DNA of 64,000 bases from Streptomyces coelicoflavus (GTDB lineage Bacteria; Actinomycetota; Actinomycetes; Streptomycetales; Streptomycetaceae), in contig NZ_BEWB01000012.1 of the NCBI RefSeq assembly GCF_003112555.1, forward strand, positions 62,001 to 126,000, given 5' to 3'. Shown here piece after piece: positions 31,314 through 41,300 of this stretch (its first letter is position 1; every line of letters begins with the position of its first letter). The notes under the pieces were generated by a model. That model was not told the origin of the DNA, did not search any database, and was given only the letters and a program-made list of their open reading frames with translations. The position numbers and the translations under genes are program-made.

Positions 31314-32855
31314 TCATGAGCAGACCTTGCCGTCCTCCGGCACCGTCCCCTTCAACAGGTAGGCGTCCACCGTGGAGTCGACACAGTCGCTCCCGCTCCC
31401 GTACGCGCCGTGGCCCTCGCCCTTCCAGGTCAGCACCACGCCGACGTCCTCGCCCAGCTCGTCCGCCATCCTGCGGGCGCCCTCGTAGGGAGTGGCGGGG
31501 TCGCCCGTGTTGCCGACCACCAGGACAGGGGCCGCGCCGGGTGCGCTCACCTCCGGGGTCTCGTGCTGACCGGCCACCGGCCAGTCGTGGCACCAACCGG
31601 CCGTGTCCCAGCCGAGGAAGGCGCCGAAGACGGGCGAGACCTTCTCGAACTTCGGCAGCAGCTTCTTCGTCTCCGCGACGGTCGGCCGCTGCTTGTCGTC
31701 CAGGCACGATATGACCCGCTGCGAGTGGGTCGTCGTGCCGTAGTGTCCCGAGGGATCGCGCTCGTTGTAGCCGTCGGCGAGCGCCAGCAGTTCCGAGCCG
31801 TCGCCCTGCTCGGCCGCCTCGAGCGCGCTGGTCAGGGCCGGCCAGCCGCTCTCGCTGTACAGCGGCAGCACGATCCCGGTGAGCGCGAGCGTCTGCGTCA
31901 GCTCGCGATCCGGCGAGGACGTGGGCAGCGGGTTCGCATCCAGCCGCTTCAGCAGGCCGGCGATCTTCCGCGACCCCTGCTCGGGATCCTGGCCGGTCGA
32001 CTTCAGGTAGTCGTCCAGGGCGCGTTGGAAGCCCCTGGCCTGGTTCTCGGCGTGGCCCATCGTGTCGGCGCTCGGGTCCACCACGGCGTCGAGGACCAGG
32101 CGTCCCACGTGCTCCGGGAAGAGGTGGGCGTAGACGCCGCCGAGTTCGGTGCCGTACGAGATGCCGAAGTAGTGCGTCTTCCCGTCGCCCAGGACGTGTC
32201 GCATCAGGTCCATGTCGCGGGCGGTGTCCGTGGTCGAGACGTGCTCCATGAGCTTGCCGGCGGCCTTCTCGCAGCCCTCGCCGAAGTCGGCGGCGTCCTT
32301 CAGATACGCCTGCTCCTCGGACGGGGTGTCAGGAGTGGAGTCCACCGACTCGGCGGCCTCGATCGCCTCGTCGGAGCGGCAGCGGACGCCCTCACTGGCG
32401 GCCACCCCGCGCGGGTCCCAGCTCACCAGGTCGTACCGCTCATGCAGGGAGGAGACGGTGTCGGCGTAGGACGGCATCATGGAGATGCCGGAACCGCCGG
32501 GGCCGCCGAAGTTGAACAGCAGGGAGCCGATGCGGTCGTCCCCGGTCGCCCTGGACCGGATCAGCGCGAGATCGATCGTCTCGCCGTCCGGATCGGACCA
32601 GTCCAGCGGCGCCTCGAGCGTGGCGCACCGCCAGTCGTCGTCCGGCGCCGGGGCGTCGTCGGTGCCCTCGCAGCGGGCCCAGTCGAGCGTCTGGGACGCC
32701 AGCGCCTCGGGCACCCCGGACGGTGCCGCCGCCGAAGGCCCCGCGCTGCTCCTGCCCCCGTCGTCCTTGTCCTCGTCGGACGAGCCGCCGCTGCAACCCG
32801 CGGTCAGCAGTGCGGCGGCGGCCGTCAGGGCCGTCCACCTCACGAGACGAGCCAT
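31314..32855 (-). CDS. Lipoprotein alpha/beta hydrolase, tripeptidyl aminopeptidase-like (copy 1)
   Basis: 513 aa. Signal peptide with lipobox TAGC (LLTAGCSGG) then a Ser/Asp-rich linker. Catalytic domain: oxyanion region LLFNFGGPGGSG, nucleophile elbow GISYGTELGG, C-terminal TAP-like part VLVVGNTGDPATPYEGARRM with the acid, and the His in KGEGHGAYG. Related to the Streptomyces mycelium-associated SlpD/SlpE and Tap enzymes, which remove tripeptides. ATG 32855 has GGGGGGAGAGG upstream; the longer frame is unsupported. Confidence 0.88.
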   Translation of the reverse strand: MARLVRWTALTAAAALLTAGCSGGSSDEDKDDGGRSSAGPSAAAPSGVPEALASQTLDWARCEGTDDAPAPDDDWRCATLEAPLDWSDPDGETIDLALIRSRATGDDRIGSLLFNFGGPGGSGISMMPSYADTVSSLHERYDLVSWDPRGVAASEGVRCRSDEAIEAAESVDSTPDTPSEEQAYLKDAADFGEGCEKAAGKLMEHVSTTDTARDMDLMRHVLGDGKTHYFGISYGTELGGVYAHLFPEHVGRLVLDAVVDPSADTMGHAENQARGFQRALDDYLKSTGQDPEQGSRKIAGLLKRLDANPLPTSSPDRELTQTLALTGIVLPLYSESGWPALTSALEAAEQGDGSELLALADGYNERDPSGHYGTTTHSQRVISCLDDKQRPTVAETKKLLPKFEKVSPVFGAFLGWDTAGWCHDWPVAGQHETPEVSAPGAAPVLVVGNTGDPATPYEGARRMADELGEDVGVVLTWKGEGHGAYGSGSDCVDSTVDAYLLKGTVPEDGKVCS

Positions 32856-33026
32856 GTCCTCTCCCCCCTGGCAAGCCGTCCGCGCCGTGCGGCGGATGGC
32901 GTTCCTGCCATGGTAGGTGGAGCCGGCAGCGCCTGCGGAAGCCTGTGGATAACGCTCTGACCTGGGCATTAGGCCCGCTCGCTGCCGCAGTCCGCAGTCC
33001 GCGGGCAGGACACACGGTCCCGGCCG

Positions 33027-34580
33027 TCAGGAGCACACGGTCCCGGCCGCCGGCACCTTGCCGTCGAGCAGATAGCCGTGCACCGCGTCCTGCACGCACC
33101 GGTTCTTGCTGTCGTAGGCGCCGTGGCCCTGCCCCTTGTAGGTCAGTTCCACGCCGACGTCCTTGCCCAGCGCGTCCACCATCCGGCCGGCGCCCTCGTA
33201 GGGCGTAGCGGGGTCGCCGGTGTTGCCGATCACCAGGATCGGCGGCGCGCCGGGGGCACTGACGTCGGGGTGGTCGGCGGCCCCGGCGACCGGCCAGTCG
33301 GTGCAGCTGAGCATGGACCAGGCGAGGTAGTCGCCGAACAGCGGGGACGCGTCCCGGAACTCGGGCAGCTTGCGTTCCACGTACGCGGTGTCGTACCGCG
33401 GCTTGTCGTCGGCGCAGTTGATGGCGACGTTGGCCGCGGTGATGTTGCTGTACTGGCCGTCCTCGTTGCGTCCGTTCAACGCGTCCGACAGCACCATGAG
33501 GACCCGTCCGTCGCCGTCGTACGCCTGCTCCAGACCCTCGGTGAGGTACTCCCAGAAGTCCTTCGAGTACAGCGCCTGCGCGATGCCGCCGGTCGCGGCG
33601 GTCTGGGTGAGTTCACGGGGGAAGACGCCGGGGATCGGTTTGCGGTCGAGGTCCTTCAGCAAGCGGGCGATGCGCGCCTCGACGTCGTCCGCCGTGTCCC
33701 CGATCGGGCACTCCTCGGTCTTCGACACACAGTCCTCGGCGAAGTTGTCCAGCGCCAGCTGGAACCCCTTCGCCTGGCCCAACGAGCTCTGTTCTGCCGT
33801 CTGCGTCGGGTCGACGACCGCGTCGAAGACGGCACGTCCCACGTGCCGGGGGAAGAGGTGGGCGTAGACGCCGCCGAGTTCGGTGCCGTAGGAGATGCCG
33901 AAGTAGTGCAGCTTCTCGTCGCCGAGTACCTGGCGCATCAGGTCCATGTCGCGGGCGGCGTCGGTCGTGCGCACATGCGGAATGATCTCCTTCGAGTTCT
34001 TTTCGCAGGCCGCGTTGAACTTCTCCGTGTTGTCCACCAGCTCGGTGCGCTCGGCCCGGTCGTCGGGGGTGGCGTCCTGCTGGAAGTAGGTGTCGAGCTG
34101 GTCGTCGTCCAGGCACTCCACGGGGTCGCTGCGGCCGACGCCGCGCGGATCGAAGCTGACCAGGTCGTAGCGGGTGCGCAGTTTCGCGTAGTCCTGGCCG
34201 AACGCGGGCAGCGTGGTCACGCCCGATCCGCCCGGCCCGCCGAAGTTGAAGACGAGCGAGCCGATCCGCCGGTCCGCCTCGCCGCTGGCCCTGGCCCGGA
34301 TCAGCGCGAGGCCGATCGTGTCGCCCTCGGGGTCGTCCCAGTCGAGGGGCGCCTTCATGGTGGCGCACTGCCACTCGTCCCCGTCCGGCAGCGGAGAAGG
34401 AGCGGCGCCGCCGCCCTCGGCCTCGGACGGTGCCGGGCAGTCCTTCCAGCTCAGCTTCTGGTCCGTCAGGTCCGTGTCGTCCTCCTGGGACCCGCCGCCA
34501 CAGCCCGTCAGCAGGACGGACAGCGTCGTGAGAGCAGTGACGGTCAGGGCGGCGGCGCGCAGCCGGGAGGGATTCGGCAT
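33027..34580 (-). CDS. Lipoprotein alpha/beta hydrolase, tripeptidyl aminopeptidase-like (copy 2)
   Basis: 517 aa, a close paralogue of the gene at 31314. Lipobox LTGC (VLLTGCGGG), oxyanion LVFNFGGPGGSG, elbow GISYGTELGG, ILVIGNTGDPATPYEGAGRM and His in KGQGHGAYD. The region after the elbow carries an extra Cys-bearing stretch (DCVSKTEECPIGD) absent from copy 1, which may form a disulfide. It lies 171 bp upstream of copy 1 on the same strand. ATG 34580 has only a weak RBS. Confidence 0.88.
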   Translation of the reverse strand: MPNPSRLRAAALTVTALTTLSVLLTGCGGGSQEDDTDLTDQKLSWKDCPAPSEAEGGGAAPSPLPDGDEWQCATMKAPLDWDDPEGDTIGLALIRARASGEADRRIGSLVFNFGGPGGSGVTTLPAFGQDYAKLRTRYDLVSFDPRGVGRSDPVECLDDDQLDTYFQQDATPDDRAERTELVDNTEKFNAACEKNSKEIIPHVRTTDAARDMDLMRQVLGDEKLHYFGISYGTELGGVYAHLFPRHVGRAVFDAVVDPTQTAEQSSLGQAKGFQLALDNFAEDCVSKTEECPIGDTADDVEARIARLLKDLDRKPIPGVFPRELTQTAATGGIAQALYSKDFWEYLTEGLEQAYDGDGRVLMVLSDALNGRNEDGQYSNITAANVAINCADDKPRYDTAYVERKLPEFRDASPLFGDYLAWSMLSCTDWPVAGAADHPDVSAPGAPPILVIGNTGDPATPYEGAGRMVDALGKDVGVELTYKGQGHGAYDSKNRCVQDAVHGYLLDGKVPAAGTVCS

Positions 34581-34734
34581 GCGTCCATCGTGCGGTCGCG
34601 CGGGAGCACCCGCTCGGGACGAGGGCCGTACGAGGGACGACGCCGAGAGACCGTGGTACGAGGGACACGAGGGACGAAGGGCGTGCCGGGGTGGAGGGAG
34701 CGTGCCGAGGCACGGAGAGCGCATCCGTGTCCGG

Positions 34735-37512
34735 TTACAGCGCCTCTTTGCGCGTGAGGTGGTTGAAGACCAGCCAGCCCGGCAGCACCGGCAGCCACAG
34801 GGTGAGCAGCCGGTAGAGCAGCACCGCGGGCGCCGCGACCTCCTTGGGGAGGCCGACGGCGATCAGACCGACCGTCAGCGTCGCCTCCACCGCGCCCACG
34901 CCGCCCGGCGTCGGCGCGGCGGAGCCCAGGGCGTTGCCCGCGAGGAAGACGACCGCGACGCTCGCGAGACTGATCGACGCGGAGTCGTCGCCGAAGGCGC
35001 GGATCGAGGCGTCCAGGCACATCACGAAGCAGGCGGTGAGCAATAGCATGCCGCCGATGCCGGTGACCAGCTTCTGCGGGCGTTGCAGCACGTCCAGCAT
35101 GCGCGGCACGACCCCGGCGAAGAGCGACCGCACGCGCGTGACGACGAATTTGCGCAGGAACGGCACGGACGTCACGACGAGCACCAGCACCGCCACGGTC
35201 AGCAGGCCGGCGATGACCGTCCGGGACGGCGACAGCGACGGTGTCTTCTCGGTGCCGGTCAGATAGCCGAAGGACAGCAGCATCAGGATGTGGCAGCCGA
35301 GCCCGAACAACTGGGACGCGCCGACGCTCGCCACCGCGAGCCCGGGGCGCACGCCCGCACGTTGCAGGAACCGGGTGTTCAGGGCGACGCCACCGACCGC
35401 CGCGGGGGCGACGATCTTCACGAAGGACCCGGCGACCTGTGCGGCCACGGTCCGCAGGAAGGGCACCCTCTCGGGTACGAAGCCCAGCAGCGCCATCGCG
35501 GCCGCGACGTAACTCGCCGCCGAGAAGAGCACGGCCGCGGCCACCCAGCCCCACTGGGCGTTCGAGATCAGCGGGCCGAACTCGATGTGGGTGAGCTGCG
35601 TCAGCAGGAAGTAGGCGCCGATCGCGCCGGCGATGAAGCTGATCAGCGTGCGCGGCCGCACCCGCTCCAGACGGGCCGGTTCGACGGGTGCCTGCGGCCT
35701 GATGCGCAGCACCGCGTGGCGGATCAGGGTGAGCAGGTCCTCCTCGCGCGCTTCCTCGACGGCCTCGTCCACGGCCCGCTTCTCGGCCCGCTGCTCGGCA
35801 CGTACGGCCTTCTTGTCCGGTCTGTCGGCCTGGGCCGGCTGGTCGGCCTTCCCGGACGCGGGGCTCGTGGCGTCGTGGCCGGCCGCCTCCGCGCGGGCCA
35901 GCTTGGCCTGGCGGGACGACTCCAGGACCGCCTCGCGCTCGCGCTGGGCCCGTTCCCGCGCCAGCTTGCGCAGGGTCGCGCGTGTGGAGCGGCTGAGTGC
36001 GATGGGCTGGAGCATCGGCAGGCAGTCCGCCACCGTGTCGGGGCCGAGCACACCGACCGCCGACGCGACCGCGCGTTCGGCACCGACCCGCAGGCCGAAC
36101 GTCACCAGGAGCTGGGAGATGTCCATGCGCAGCAGCAGGTCGCCGGCGGCGATCTCGCCGATGCGCAGGTCGGTGAGGATCACCGTGCCGGAACGATCCA
36201 CCAGGATCGCGTCGCCCACCAGCCTGCGGTGCGCGATGCGCCGGGACTGGAGGGCCCGTACCTGCTCCCAGGTGTCGCGCAGGAGGTCGTCGGTGATCTC
36301 CTCGTCCGTCAGCGAGTCCAGGGAGCGCCCGCCGGTGTGCTCGTAGACGAGCATCACGGCGTCCGGACCCAGCTCCGACGTGGCGATCAGCTTGGGAGCG
36401 TTGGCACCGGCCGCGATGGCCGCGTAGGCGAGCAGCGCCTCCTGCTCCAGGGCCTGCCGCAGCGAGGGAAGGCTGCTGCGGGTGGCGAAGCCGCGCAGTG
36501 TCAGGTTGCGCCACGCCCGGTAGAAGAAGCCCTGGGCCTGCTGTTCCCGGTCCACCACCGTCACGTCGAGCGGCCGGCCGTCCTCCAGGGTGACGAAGTA
36601 GCGGCGGCCGCGGTCACCGGTCTCGACGCTGTCCGACGGCGCCTCCTGCCGGGCGGCGGTCACCGGCCGGAAGCCGACGTGCCGCAGGCCCGCCATCAGC
36701 GTCCGGCCGGTGGGGCGCACGTTGGGGGAGCCGACGGCGTACAGGGTGCCGTAGGCGACGGTCCAGCCGATGAGGACGGTCAGGATGATCGAGAACGGCG
36801 TCGTGTAGCCCGTGACGAGCATCGAGAAGGCGTCGAGGAGCAGCACGATCCACAGCACCGCGCGCCAGCGGGGTCTGCGGGACATGCCGACGGCCGTCAT
36901 GTACGCGATGACCGGCGCGAGGTAGCCGTGCACGGGGTCGGTCAGCGCGTGGATGTCGCCCGGTGACGGCTGGGTGAGCGCCTCCTGGATCGAGCCGGGA
37001 GCGGCCTTGGCGACCCACAGGTCGGTGGCGAGGGTCACTCCGTGCGCGAGGACCGCCGCCAGCACGCCGTCTGCGATGCGCAGCCCGTCCCGTTTGATCA
37101 GCCGCTCGATGGCGAACGCGACCGGCACCAGGAGGATCGCGATGCTGGAGGCCAGTCCCGCGATCTTGATGAGCAGGTCGGGTGCCTGTCCCGTGCCCTT
37201 GTTGATGTCCTGCTCGAGGCCCGAGGTGGTGCCGTGCGCGAACGCGGCGATGGCGAGGAGTACGGCGACGGCGAGCACGCCCACCAGGAGGCGTACCAGG
37301 TCGGAGGGGCGGTGCACGCGCGCGGGGAGCAGCGGTTCGTCGCCCTCGACCTCGTCGATGTGGGCCACGTCGTCGGGGTCGGCGGCCGTGGCCGACGGGC
37401 CTTCGGCCGCCCGCTCGCCGGCCTTCCCGCCGCCCTCGTCCGCGGTGTCCGGGCGCGACGAAGAGTCAGAGGTGCCCTCGGCGTCCTCGGGGTGCACACC
37501 CTGCTGCTTCAT
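34735..37512 (-). CDS. UPF0104/LPG-synthase-like membrane protein fused to a degenerate kinase-like domain
   Basis: 925 aa. An acidic ~70-residue N-terminus, about six membrane helices (residues ~75-270), a cytoplasmic kinase-like domain (~320-520) and a second membrane block (~640-925) with UPF0104 motifs (VGGVALNTRFLQRAGV, GSAAPTPGGVGAVEATLT). The kinase-like part has HRRLVGDAILVD and LTDLRIG where active kinases have HRD and DFG, so it is probably inactive. A Lys/Ala/Glu-rich coiled stretch links the parts. ATG 37512 has AAGAGG upstream. UPF0104 proteins are linked to lipid flipping; the substrate here is unknown. Confidence 0.85.
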   Translation of the reverse strand: MKQQGVHPEDAEGTSDSSSRPDTADEGGGKAGERAAEGPSATAADPDDVAHIDEVEGDEPLLPARVHRPSDLVRLLVGVLAVAVLLAIAAFAHGTTSGLEQDINKGTGQAPDLLIKIAGLASSIAILLVPVAFAIERLIKRDGLRIADGVLAAVLAHGVTLATDLWVAKAAPGSIQEALTQPSPGDIHALTDPVHGYLAPVIAYMTAVGMSRRPRWRAVLWIVLLLDAFSMLVTGYTTPFSIILTVLIGWTVAYGTLYAVGSPNVRPTGRTLMAGLRHVGFRPVTAARQEAPSDSVETGDRGRRYFVTLEDGRPLDVTVVDREQQAQGFFYRAWRNLTLRGFATRSSLPSLRQALEQEALLAYAAIAAGANAPKLIATSELGPDAVMLVYEHTGGRSLDSLTDEEITDDLLRDTWEQVRALQSRRIAHRRLVGDAILVDRSGTVILTDLRIGEIAAGDLLLRMDISQLLVTFGLRVGAERAVASAVGVLGPDTVADCLPMLQPIALSRSTRATLRKLARERAQREREAVLESSRQAKLARAEAAGHDATSPASGKADQPAQADRPDKKAVRAEQRAEKRAVDEAVEEAREEDLLTLIRHAVLRIRPQAPVEPARLERVRPRTLISFIAGAIGAYFLLTQLTHIEFGPLISNAQWGWVAAAVLFSAASYVAAAMALLGFVPERVPFLRTVAAQVAGSFVKIVAPAAVGGVALNTRFLQRAGVRPGLAVASVGASQLFGLGCHILMLLSFGYLTGTEKTPSLSPSRTVIAGLLTVAVLVLVVTSVPFLRKFVVTRVRSLFAGVVPRMLDVLQRPQKLVTGIGGMLLLTACFVMCLDASIRAFGDDSASISLASVAVVFLAGNALGSAAPTPGGVGAVEATLTVGLIAVGLPKEVAAPAVLLYRLLTLWLPVLPGWLVFNHLTRKEAL

Positions 37513-37688
37513 CGCCTCTTCTTGCTCTCGTATCACTGGTCACTGCCCGCACGATGGTGGCATGCCGTGTCGGTCTCGGCAGGCATCAGGGTGCCCGTGC
37601 GGGCCGCACAGTCTGCCCGAAGCGCCGCTTGCGGGCGAGGGAGGCGGGCTCCCGGGAGTGCGTCGCGTTGTCGGCGGAGTGCGGCACC

Positions 37689-38126
37689 ATGGGGCGGATG
37701 AGCGAGCAGAGCCTTCCGGACGGCGTCCGTCCGGAGAACGCGGACGCGCTGCCCGAGTACGCCGAGCGGGTCCTCGACGTGACCGAACTGATCCCGCCGG
37801 GCCGCGTCATGACGTACGGAGACGTGGCCGAGTACCTGGAGGAGGGCGGGCCCCGCCAGGTCGGCCGCGTCATGTCCCTCTACGGGGGAGGTGTCCCCTG
37901 GTGGCGTGTCGTCCGCGCGGACGGGGTCCTGCTCGCGGGGCACGAGCTGGAGGCGATCGACCGCTACCGGGAAGAGGGCACCCCCCTGAAGGAGGCGAGC
38001 AGAGCTGCCGAGGGCCACCTGCCGCGCCTCGACCTGAAGCGGGCGCGGTGGGACGGCGGCGGACGCGCACAAGGGGACGGCGGACGCACACAAGGGGACG
38101 GCGGACGCACACAGGGTCACACCTGA
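37689..38126 (+). CDS. Alkyltransferase-like (ATL/MGMT-family) protein lacking the acceptor Cys
   Basis: 145 aa. The MGMT DNA-binding fold is visible (VTELIPPGRVMTYGDVAEYL, GGPRQVGRVMSLYGGG), but the PCHR active site reads PWWRVV, so it cannot accept alkyl groups and should instead bind damaged DNA and flag it for repair, as ATL proteins do. ATG 37689 has GGAG 9 nt upstream; ATG 37698 is an alternative. The tail is a GDGGRTQ repeat. Placement just upstream of adnAB fits a repair role. Confidence 0.87.
   Translation: MGRMSEQSLPDGVRPENADALPEYAERVLDVTELIPPGRVMTYGDVAEYLEEGGPRQVGRVMSLYGGGVPWWRVVRADGVLLAGHELEAIDRYREEGTPLKEASRAAEGHLPRLDLKRARWDGGGRAQGDGGRTQGDGGRTQGHT
38055..38117 (+). repeat. 21-bp repeat at the 3' end of the ATL gene
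   Basis: Three copies of a GACGGCGGACGCACACAAGG-type unit (period 21 bp, starts 38076 and 38097 plus an upstream variant) encode GDGGRTQ. Confidence 0.75.
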
Positions 38127-38258
38127 CAGCTTCCGCCATGCGACCGGCCGATGCGGGACCCGTGATCCGTACGAGGTAAACGGGACACTTCGGGCATGTC
38201 CGTGGCATGACGTACGTTCGTGGGGCAGGGGGTGCTTGCGCCAGGAGTGACGCGAGGG

Positions 38259-38396
38259 ATGAAGAGGAAGCGCTGCTTCCGCCTCTTCCGTCGGCGTAGC
38301 GTCGGCCGCACGCGTCCCCCTCATCCCGCGGCCACCGCCCCGCCCGCGACGCGGACGGCCCACCAGCACACCCACCAGGACCGGCGAACCACGTGA
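38259..38396 (+). CDS. Possible 45-aa basic ORF translationally coupled to adnA
   Basis: ATG 38259, with AGGAG 12 nt upstream, runs to TGA 38394-38396, which overlaps the adnA GTG (38393) as GTGA. The peptide begins MKRKRCFRLFRRRSVGR and is strongly basic. About 39 of 45 codons end in G or C. An inverted repeat lies at its 5' end. It could be a coupling uORF or chance. Confidence 0.35.
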   Translation: MKRKRCFRLFRRRSVGRTRPPHPAATAPPATRTAHQHTHQDRRTT

Positions 38397-41300
38397 GCTC
38401 CTCTTCCTCCAGCGGACACCCGCCGCACCCCCAGGTGCGGCGGGGGAGCCGTGGCGCTTACCGACTGGTGCGTACCCCGCCGGCACGCATGGACCCCCCT
38501 CGTCTTGACGCCGCACAGCGCGCCGTGGTTGACCACCGGTCCGGACCGCTGCTCGTCCTGGCGGGCCCGGGCACCGGCAAGACCACCACCCTCGTCGAGT
38601 CGGTCGCGGACCGGATCGCCCAGGGCGGCGACCCCGAGCGCATCCTGGTGCTGACCTTCAGCCGCAAGGCGGCCGTGGAACTGCGCGACCGGATGGCGCT
38701 GCGCATCGGCGCCGCACGTGCCCCCCGGGCGACGACCTTTCACTCCTTCGGGTACGCCCTCGTCCGCGCCCACCAGGACAGCGAGCTGTTCGTGGAGCCC
38801 CTGCGGCTGTTGTCGGGGCCGGAGCAGGACGTGACGGTGCGCGAGCTGCTCGCCGGGCAGGTGGACCTGGAGCGGCTCGGGCTCGCCCATGTGCGCTGGC
38901 CCGACGAACTGCGCGCCTGCCTCACCACCCGCGGCTTCGCCGACGAGGTCCGCGCGGTGCTCGCCCGCAGCCGTGAACTGGGGCTAGGCCCGGACGCGCT
39001 CGGCGCCTTCGCCCGGCGCATCGGCCGTCCCGACTGGCGTGCCGCCGCCGTCTTCCTCGCCGAGTACCTCGACGTCCTCGACCTCCAGGGCGTGCTCGAC
39101 TACGCGGAACTCGTCCACCGTGCGGTGCTCCTCGCCCGCCGCCCCGAGGTCGCCGCGCACCTGACCGCCCAGTACGACGCGGTGTACGTCGACGAGTACC
39201 AGGACACCGACCCGGCCCAGGTACGGCTGCTGCACGCCCTGGCGGGCGGTGGGCGCTCCCTCGTCGCCTTCGGCGACCCCGACCAGTCGATCTACGCCTT
39301 CCGGGGCGCCGACGTGAACGGCATCCTGGACTTCCCGACCGCCTTCCCGCGCGCGGACGGCCGACCGGCGCCGGTCGCGGTGCTGCGGACCTCACGCCGG
39401 TCCGGAGCCGCCCTGCTGGCCGCCACCCGGCTGCTCACCCAGCGCATGCCGCTGACCCGGCTTCCCGCCGACAAGGTCCGCGCCCACCGCGAGCTGGCCC
39501 CGGTACGGGACGGCGGGCGGGTCGAGGCGTACACGTACCCGACCTCGGGCACCGAGCTGGACAACGTCGCCGACATCCTGCGCCGGGCACACCTGGAGGA
39601 CGGCGTCCCGTGGCGCGACATGGCCGTCCTGGTGCGCGCCGGATCGCGCACCATCCCCACGCTCCGCCGCGCCCTCACCGCGGCCGGCGTCCCCCTGGAC
39701 ATCGACGGCGACGACCTCCCGCTGCGCCACGAGCCGGCGGTGGCGCCCCTGCTGACGGCACTGCGGGCCGTGGCGGAGGCGGAGACGGGCACGGGGGAGC
39801 AGCGCACGGGGGAACGGGGCGGGGCGGGCGCGGCGGAGGACGCGCTGCCCGACACGGTCGCGAGCACGCACGACGTCGGCGCAGCCGCGCCGGCCGAGCG
39901 TGCCGACGACACGCCGCGCACGGCCGATGCGGACGACACGCGGCATACGGCGGACGTGGACGACACGCCGGGTACGGCCGACGCGGACGACACGGCGCAC
40001 ACGACGGACGCGGACGACACGCCGCACACGGCCGTTGCCGACGACGCCCCCGACCCAGCGGCGGAGGCCGAAACCGCCCCCACCCCCGACGCAGGCGCAG
40101 CCACAGACGCAGCCTCAGGCACCGACGCAGCCACAGGCACCGACGCGGACGCAGACACCGGCACGGAAGCGAGGCCCCCGCGCGGTGAGCGCGCCCCCCG
40201 TGCGGACGCTCCGTGCTGGCTCCCCACCGAGACCGCGCTCACCCTGCTCACCTCGCCCCTCGCCGGTATGGACGCCGCGGACCTGCGACGCCTCGGCCGA
40301 GCCCTGCGAGAAGAGCAGCGCGCCGCAGGCATCCCGCTGCCGCCGCCCTCGGACGAGCTGCTCGCCCGGGCGCTGGCCGAACCGGAGCGGCTCGCCGTGC
40401 ACGACCCCGCGTACGCGCGCGGCGCCCAGCGACTCGGCGCGCTGCTGCGCAGGGCACGCGAGCGCCTGGCGGGAGGGGGCAGCGCCGAGGAGGCGCTGTG
40501 GGACCTGTGGAACGGCACTCCGTGGCCCGCCCGCCTGGAGCGCTCCGCCCGGCGCGGCGGCGCGGCCGGACGCAACGCCGACCGCGACCTGGACGCCGTG
40601 TGCGCGCTGTTCGCGACGGCAGCCCGCGCGGAGGAGCGCACCGGCGGCCGGGGCGCCCTGAACTTCCTGGAGCAGATCGACGCCGAGGACATCGCGGCCG
40701 ACACCCTCACACGGCGTGCCGTACGCCCCGACGCCGTCCGTCTGATGACCGCGCACCGTGCCAAGGGGCTGGAGTGGCGGCTGGTGGTCGTCGCGGGCGT
40801 CCAGGAGGGGCTGTGGCCGGACCTGCGCCGCCGCGGCTCCCTGCTGGAGGCCGACCGGATCGGTCGTGACGGACTCGCCGAACCCCTCACCCCGGGAGCC
40901 CTGCTCGCCGAGGAGCGCCGCCTGTTCTACGTGGCCGCCACCCGCGCGCGTGAACGGCTCGTCGTGACGGCGGTGAAGGCACCGGCCGACGACGGGGACC
41001 AGCCCTCCCGGTTCCTGGCCGAACTCGGCGTCGAGCCCGCCGACGTCACCGGCCGCCCGCGCCGCCCCCTCGCCGTCGCGGCGCTCGTCGCCGAACTGCG
41101 CGCCACCACCGTCGACCCCCGGGTCTCCGCCCCCCTGCGGGAGGCCGCCGCGCGCCGCCTGGCCCGCCTCGCCGCCCTGACCGACGAGGACGGCCGGCCC
41201 CTGGTGCCCGCCGCCCACCCCTACCGCTGGTGGGGCATGTGGGACCCGACCGAGAGCAAGGTGCCGCTGCGCGACCGCGACCAGCCCGTCACGCTCTCCG

